NCBI GenBank assembly: GCA_963783945.1
Contig: CAWAPS010000002.1
Span: forward strand, 682,001 to 746,000
Source of the DNA: CAWAPS01 sp963783945
Lineage (GTDB): Bacteria; Actinomycetota; Acidimicrobiia; Acidimicrobiales; Palsa-688
DNA: 64,000 bases
Direction: 5' to 3'
The translations under genes and the position numbers were made by a program. Below the pieces are notes generated by a model. That model saw nothing but the letters and a program-made list of their open reading frames with translations, searched no databases and was not told the DNA's origin. The number at the start of each line of letters is the position of its first letter. Positions within the stretch are counted from its first letter, which is position 1. This document shows, piece by piece, positions 59,667 to 64,000 of the stretch.

Positions 59667-60371
59667 CTAGGCCTGTTTCGCCGTACCGGTAAGCACCCGC
59701 TGGCCGGATGACGCCGGGTTGCCGTTGGCCAGCTGGCGGGTCACCGTCATCGTCGGGAAGTTGTACGGAGGTACCCCGGCCCACAGGATCACGTTCTGGG
59801 GCTGGTTGAAGGTGCCGATGGCCACGAGCACGCCGGCGGGATTCTTGAGCCACGCTTCGTAGAACCGGCCGGTGTCCAGGCGAGGGAGTCCGCTGGCTTG
59901 CAGGTCGATGCGCCACCCGGAGACGGTCTGGGTCATGGACGCCCGCCCCGACGCGTCGGGTGCGAGAGGGGTCCCGGCGAGCACGGCCTCGTAGGTGGTG
60001 GGGTGGCTGCCCCGGCCAGACAGACCGACCGCTATCGCGACCACGATGACCGCCGCCGCGGCCGCTCCGGCGATGGCTATGACGACCCGGCGCCGCCTCT
60101 GCTGCTTGGTTCGGGCGCCGATCACCTCGACTGCCGCATCGACGCTCGGCTCCGGCGTCATCGCCGCCGAGTCGGGTCGCGACGCGGATATGGCTGCGAC
60201 GATCCGGCCCTCCAAAGCGGCGTCCGGTTCGGCCCAGGTCGCCGGGTCGGCGAGCAGCTGGTGCAGCTCGTCCAGATCCACGAGGTCGTCGGGGTCCAGC
60301 GGGCCGGCCGGCTCGCCAATCAGATAGAAGATGCGGTCGTCGTCGCTCACCGAGGGGTCTCCCATACCCAT
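59667..60371 (-). CDS. Anti-sigma factor (RskA-like)
   Basis: 234 residues. An N-terminal cytoplasmic part, YLIGEPAGPLDPDDLVDLDE and LHQLLADPATWAEPDAALEG, is followed by a basic stretch and one membrane helix VVIAIAGAAAAAVIVVAIAV, and an extracytoplasmic RskA domain (YEAWLKNPAGVLVAIGTFNQ). No zinc-binding HxxxCxxC is visible. The ATG shares one base with the stop of the sigma gene (TAATG), the usual coupled pair. Confidence 0.88.
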   Translation of the reverse strand: MGMGDPSVSDDDRIFYLIGEPAGPLDPDDLVDLDELHQLLADPATWAEPDAALEGRIVAAISASRPDSAAMTPEPSVDAAVEVIGARTKQQRRRRVVIAIAGAAAAAVIVVAIAVGLSGRGSHPTTYEAVLAGTPLAPDASGRASMTQTVSGWRIDLQASGLPRLDTGRFYEAWLKNPAGVLVAIGTFNQPQNVILWAGVPPYNFPTMTVTRQLANGNPASSGQRVLTGTAKQA

Positions 60372-60952
60372 TACGTCGGCTCCTCCAGTTTGGTTCCCTC
60401 CGCGTCGCCACGGAGATGGCCGAGCAGGCCGGCCAGGCGCCGGTGGGCCCGAAAGGTCCGGGACTTGACCGTCCCGAGGGGTATGCCAAGCCGCTCGGAG
60501 ATCTCGGCGTGGGTGAGACCGTCAACGTGGTGGAGCCGAACCAGTGTGGCGTCCTCCTCGGAGAGCTGGTCGAGCGCCAGGCGAACCTGCCAGATGTCAT
60601 AGAGGCGCTCTATGGAAGGTGGCATGGTGACCAGCGCCGGGTCATCGATACCGGCAACGTCGATCGACTCGTGGCGGCGCCGCGACTCGCGACGGTGGAC
60701 ATCGATGGCGGCCCGGCGGGCGATGGTGGCCAGCCACGGGCCGAGATCACGGGCCGGGTCATAGGTGGACGACGCCCGCCACGCCTGGACGAAGGCCTGC
60801 TGGGTCGCCTCCTCGGCCAGGCCGCGATCGCCCAGCGCCTTGTAGGCCACGGCGTACACGAGTTTGCCGTATTCCCGGTAGACCGCTCTCACCGCGTCCG
60901 GGTCCCCAGACCTGAACCGCGAGACCTGGGCCGTGTCGATCACCCGGCCCAC
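60371..60952 (-). CDS. ECF-family RNA polymerase sigma factor
   Basis: 193 residues. Region 2: YREYGKLVYAVAYKALGDRG, LAEEATQQAFVQAWRASSTY, LATIARRAAIDVHRRESRRR. Region 4: LSEEDATLVRLHHVDGLTHA, EISERLGIPLGTVKSRTFRA. Two GTG starts nine bases apart are possible; a longer upstream frame lacks homology. Its partner anti-sigma factor follows directly. Confidence 0.9.
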   Translation of the reverse strand: MGRVIDTAQVSRFRSGDPDAVRAVYREYGKLVYAVAYKALGDRGLAEEATQQAFVQAWRASSTYDPARDLGPWLATIARRAAIDVHRRESRRRHESIDVAGIDDPALVTMPPSIERLYDIWQVRLALDQLSEEDATLVRLHHVDGLTHAEISERLGIPLGTVKSRTFRAHRRLAGLLGHLRGDAEGTKLEEPT

Positions 60953-61160
60953 GGTAACCGGGCCGGGCCGGGCCCCGACGGACAAAGGTCCGCACGGCGA
61001 GGCGACTATCGCAACCGAGTGGAAACCCGCCGGCTGCTGACTTTCAGCCTTTTCCGGTTGCGAAACACTGCACTGCAGAGAGCATGGGCTCGGCATCCCG
61101 TCGAAGTCCTCGGGGCTGCGGTCGAGGTCAGGCGCCGGTCTCGTCCGCCGGGAGACCCGG

Positions 61161-61667
61161 TCACCCGCGCGACAACAGACCTCGTATGAAGGCGGCCTGA
61201 CCGGCGTGCTGGAGATCGTCTTCGCACACGCTGACCAGCCGCACGCCCAGGGTGACCGGCGGTTCCCATCTGCGGTCCACGACACGGTCCAGATCCCTGT
61301 CGGACAGTTGGCGGACGAAGCTCAGGGTGCGGTCCTGGACCGAGGCGTGGTAGCCGATAAGCAGCTCGGCCGCCGCCCGGACCTCGCCAACCTGATCGGA
61401 GGTGTGCCCGTATCCGGTGTCGGCCGCATCGAACGGCAGCCCGAATTTCTTGGCCCAACCCAGCGACGTCCACGCCTGCTCCACCCCTGCTACTTCGGCG
61501 ACGTGGTCGTCCTGGACCCGCGTCAGATGCCAGATCAGCCAGCCGATGGAATTCGCCTGGCCGTCGGGGCGGTAGGCCAGTTCCTCGACCGTGAGCCCCT
61601 CGGCTGCGCCGTGCACGGCGTCGCTGATCCTCTCGAATACGTCAGCCAGTACGTCACCAGTGTGCAT
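61161..61667 (-). CDS. DinB/DUF664-family protein
   Basis: 168 residues, four-helix bundle. The metal-binding His residues are seen in GWLIWHLTRVQDDHVAEV and in EDDLQHAGQAAFIRGLL near the end, separated by about 95 residues as in DinB-like thiol transferases. RISDAVHGAAEGLTVEELAY is the first helix. In actinobacteria such proteins can be mycothiol-dependent. AAAGGA precedes the ATG at 61667. Confidence 0.85.
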   Translation of the reverse strand: MHTGDVLADVFERISDAVHGAAEGLTVEELAYRPDGQANSIGWLIWHLTRVQDDHVAEVAGVEQAWTSLGWAKKFGLPFDAADTGYGHTSDQVGEVRAAAELLIGYHASVQDRTLSFVRQLSDRDLDRVVDRRWEPPVTLGVRLVSVCEDDLQHAGQAAFIRGLLSRG

Positions 61668-61839
61668 GGCGGGTCCTTTGATCGACGCAAATGGGACGGA
61701 TTCCACCCTCGCGCACGAGGGTGGGCTGCACAACAACACGGCGCAATGGCCGGTGCTCGTCGGGCCGGCTGCCTGGCCCCACCAAAACACTTAGCCAAGC
61801 TAAACCTGCGTATGAGGGTGGACCTCCGAGCTGAACGGA

Positions 61840-62139
61840 TCAGGGATGGGAGGGCGAGGGGGGCCATCCGGACACCTCGAACAGCCTCTCCTCCGGATAG
61901 CACCACCACCAGTCCTCACCCGGCTCGAACGACCGGGTCACCGGGTGATCGGAGTGGGCGCGCCAGTGGGCTGTGGCATGGCGATTGGGCGAGCTGTCGC
62001 AGCAACCCACGTGACCGCACGTCATGCACAGCCGAAGGTGAACCCAACGGCCGCCCATGCGCAGGCAGTCCTCGCATCCATCGCTCGACGGTTTCACGTC
62101 GGCGACGAGCTCCATGTGCTGACAGCCGTCGGATGCCAT
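61840..62139 (-). CDS. UBP-type zinc finger protein
   Basis: 99 residues. The Cys/His array CEDCLRMGGRWVHLRLCMTC, GHVGCCDSSPNRHATAHWRA and HSDHPVTRSFEPGEDWWWCY is the bacterial stand-alone ZnF-UBP domain. The 'HLRLCMTCGHVGCCDSS' part is diagnostic. GGAGGG is five bases before the ATG. Function unknown in bacteria; often next to redox genes. Confidence 0.88.
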   Translation of the reverse strand: MASDGCQHMELVADVKPSSDGCEDCLRMGGRWVHLRLCMTCGHVGCCDSSPNRHATAHWRAHSDHPVTRSFEPGEDWWWCYPEERLFEVSGWPPSPSHP

Positions 62140-62238
62140 CGATTCCCTCCTCAGTCGGTGCTCCTTGACCCCGACCGTACCAGCGAAGACCCGGCCCGTT
62201 TCCTCGTAAGTTTGACCTCGGGTATTACCATCGCGCCC

Positions 62239-63024
62239 ATGATGGCGGCCGGGATCCGCGAGTTCTCCGGACCCGTAGAGTCGTTGGAGCTGCCGGCTCC
62301 TCGGCCCCTCGGCCCCGACGAGGTCCTGATCGAGGTACACGCCTGTGACCCACTCTGCGCCGTTCAGAGATCAGGGATCATGGGCCGAACGCTTCGTAGT
62401 CCCGGCCAGTCACGTCGCGGTCGTGGCCCCTACGGTCTCCTTCGAGACGGCGGCCGCCCTGCCGGTCCCCGCCCTGACTGCGGATCAAGCCCTGCGCGAT
62501 GCCCTCCGGACCGGTCCGGGCGCGACTGTTCTGGTGAACGGCTCCGGTGGCGTCACTGGTGGCCTGCTCGTTCAACTCGCCGTGCACCTGGTGGCGACCG
62601 TGATTGCCACCGCCAGCCCTCGCAGCGCAGGACGAATCAGCGCTGCCGGTGCTGCCTTCGTCGTCGACTACCACTCCTCCGACTGGCCGGGACAGGTGCG
62701 GGCTTTCACCGGAGGCCCAGGGGTCGACCTCGCCGTCAATGCTGCCCGTGGCGGCGCCGCCCAGGCCTTGGCCGCCGTCAGGGACGGGGGCGGCCTGGCC
62801 ACCATCACTTCAGATCCGCCCGAAAGCCAACGGGGTATCGCGGTGGCCGAAGTGTACGTAGCGGCGGACGGGCCGCGGCTCGCCTGGTTGGGCGGCCTTC
62901 TGGATACGGGGCAGGTCGACGTTTCCGTCAGGCCGCGTTCGCCTTGAACCAAGCGGCTGATGCCCTGGATCTGGTCCATGGCGGGGCCGGGGGCGGAGCC
63001 GTGGTGCTCCGTGTGCCGGCCTAG
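62239..63024 (+). pseudogene. NADPH:quinone reductase-like zinc-free alcohol dehydrogenase with an internal deletion
   Basis: The N-terminus AAGIREFSGPVESLELPAPR and PLGPDEVLIEVHAC is intact. It is then joined, in another frame, to VTHSAPFRDQGSWAERFVVP, skipping about 60-65 residues of the GroES-like domain. The Rossmann part is good (GPGATVLVNGSGGVTGGLLV). Near 62930 the frame is lost again, and the tail AALNQAADALDLV-like end with GGAVVLRVPA lies in the first frame. Not functional as sequenced. Its stop overlaps that of the HAD gene. Confidence 0.75.
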
Positions 63025-63839
63025 CTCGGCAGAACGAGACGGAGCACCGCTTTGGCGAATCCGTCGTTCTCATTGGTGTCGGTCACCCGACGGGCTGCCC
63101 GCTGAACCTGGGAGTCGGCGTTACCCATGGCGATACTCAGACCCGAGTGGGCAAACATGAGCACGTCATTAGGCATGTCACCGATGGTCGCAATCTCCGT
63201 GGTCGAGAGCCCGTAGCGCTTGGCCAGATAGAGAGCCACCGAGCCTTTATTGGCGTCGGGATGGGTGACGTCGAGATAGTACGGCTGAGAGGCGGCGGCG
63301 GCCACGTGGTCTCCGAAGCGCTCGTGGGCAGCCGCCGACGCCCGCGCCACCGCGTCATGGTCGTCGCTCACGCCGACGATCTTGGCAACACCATCGGTCA
63401 GGCTCTCGAGGCTCGTCATGACCTTGGGCTGGAACTTGACCGTCCATGCCTCCCGATCGACATGGGGACCTTTCGGGTCCGGGACATACCAGTCTGCGCC
63501 CCGGTATATCCACACGGTCAGCTCGAACGACTTCATCAGGTCGGCTATCGGCACCACCAGATCCTGGGGAACGACGCGCTGCTCGATTACCGCCATCGAC
63601 CGGTCCACCAGCAGTCCCCCGTTGAACGCCGCTATCGGAGTCTCGAGGTCCAGCGGCTCCACCAGCATGGCCATTCCGCGGGGCGGCCGCCCGCTTGTGA
63701 TGGCGAAGAGGATGTCGGCTTCACGAAGCCGGCGCACGGCATCCACCGCCGCCGCAGTGAGCACCTTGTCTTGGGTCACCAGGGTGCCGTCCACGTCGGC
63801 CAGCATCAAACGGATTCGTGGCTGTCGCTCGGGAGCCAT
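63021..63839 (-). CDS. HAD-superfamily (Cof-type) phosphatase
   Basis: 272 residues. Motif I LMLADVDGTLVTQDK (Asp nucleophile), motif II ITSGRPPRGM, motif III Lys within KFQPKVMT or SNK-like ANKGSVALYLAKRYG, motif IV IGDMPNDVLMFAHSGLSIAM. The C2-type cap is typical of Cof enzymes dephosphorylating sugar phosphates or FMN-type substrates. It directly follows the encapsulin gene (15 bases), so could be co-transcribed with it. Confidence 0.9.
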   Translation of the reverse strand: MAPERQPRIRLMLADVDGTLVTQDKVLTAAAVDAVRRLREADILFAITSGRPPRGMAMLVEPLDLETPIAAFNGGLLVDRSMAVIEQRVVPQDLVVPIADLMKSFELTVWIYRGADWYVPDPKGPHVDREAWTVKFQPKVMTSLESLTDGVAKIVGVSDDHDAVARASAAAHERFGDHVAAAASQPYYLDVTHPDANKGSVALYLAKRYGLSTTEIATIGDMPNDVLMFAHSGLSIAMGNADSQVQRAARRVTDTNENDGFAKAVLRLVLPS

Positions 63840-63854
63840 TTCTCCGACTCTCGG

Positions 63855-64000
63855 CTACGGCTTCAACGCGACAGCGGCTTCTGGCGTGGCCACATAGAAG
63901 CTGAAGCTCTCCTCTAGGTAGAGGCGCACGACATCCCCGTCGTGAGAGTCGTAACCGATCGACAGGTCCTGGCCGGACTGCAGGATGAAATCCCCGCCGC
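63855..64000 (-). CDS. Encapsulin shell protein, C-terminal part (5' end beyond the window)
   Basis: The visible 47 residues contain GGDFILQSGQDLSIGYDSHD and RLYLEESFSFYVATPEAAVA, then a stop. This is the signature end of the encapsulin (former linocin/bacteriocin) HK97-fold shell protein: 'GQDlsIGY.shd.d.vrLyl.EsFtF.v.tPEA'. The shell assembles from many copies and encloses a cargo enzyme (ferritin-like protein or dye-decolourising peroxidase), usually encoded just upstream. That position is outside this window. Confidence 0.85.
   Translation of the reverse strand, partial: GGDFILQSGQDLSIGYDSHDGDVVRLYLEESFSFYVATPEAAVALKP

Overview
The window is 64 kb of high-GC actinobacterial chromosome. 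It most likely comes from an acidimicrobial (Acidimicrobiia) lineage. The pointers are F420/LLM-type and mycothiol/DinB-type enzymes, DUF222-HNH debris, SDR, Rieske, P450 and TauD oxidoreductases, and a secreted protein carrying the 42-residue 'GKGYW..SDGGIFSFGDA' repeats that I associate with acidimicrobial exoproteins. The taxonomic call is inference. No rRNA, tRNA, CRISPR array, integrase or transposase is visible.

Layout. 1-8.7 kb: end of an amidohydrolase, a DHFR-like reductase, a wrecked DUF222/HNH gene, an ABC-F ATPase, a DHA2 drug exporter, a frameshifted alpha/beta hydrolase, an SDR, and an AraC regulator with a VOC protein. 8.7-32 kb: a catabolic island of small-molecule oxidoreductases. 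It holds an alcohol dehydrogenase (frameshifted), two related cupins, and a coupled sulfotransferase-IclR-epimerase-DUF-SDR operon facing a Rieske oxygenase. It also holds an aldo/keto reductase, an ABC-2 exporter, an orphan PAAR-like protein, an acyl-CoA ligase, a phosphotransferase, a TauD dioxygenase, a P450-SDR pair, amidohydrolase, cupin and NTF2-like genes. 32-40 kb: a LuxC-like/LuxE-like carboxylate-reduction pair under a divergent TetR gene, then an LLM monooxygenase, an FMN hydroxyacid oxidase and a CocE-type hydrolase. 39.7-46 kb: a stress/dormancy-like block with GNAT, PNPOx, CBS, universal stress protein and phosphoketolase fragments, an intact acetate kinase, a truncated DevS-like kinase, and an intact OmpR-type two-component pair.

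46-64 kb: SDR, trans-aconitate methyltransferase-like and small genes, then the most unusual locus. This is a tightly overlapping minus-strand operon of MauD-, MauE-, MauA- and CcdA/MauF-like genes. Its MauA-like protein has a Tat signal and about 26 cysteines and is fused to six propeller-like repeats, with no separate MauB or MauG in view. Beyond it lie an ECF42-type sigma factor with its DGPF/YCII partner, an NTF2-like protein, a PEP-mutase-like enzyme, an HxlR regulator with a perfect operator palindrome, an ECF sigma/anti-sigma pair, DinB and UBP zinc-finger genes, a HAD phosphatase, and at the right edge the C-terminus of an encapsulin shell protein.

A striking general feature is gene breakage. 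About a dozen genes carry a single-base-type frameshift, an internal deletion, or survive only as fragments, between intact neighbours. Some of this could be assembly or sequencing error. However, fragments such as the universal-stress-protein/phosphoketolase junction, with its extra stop codon, look like real decay.
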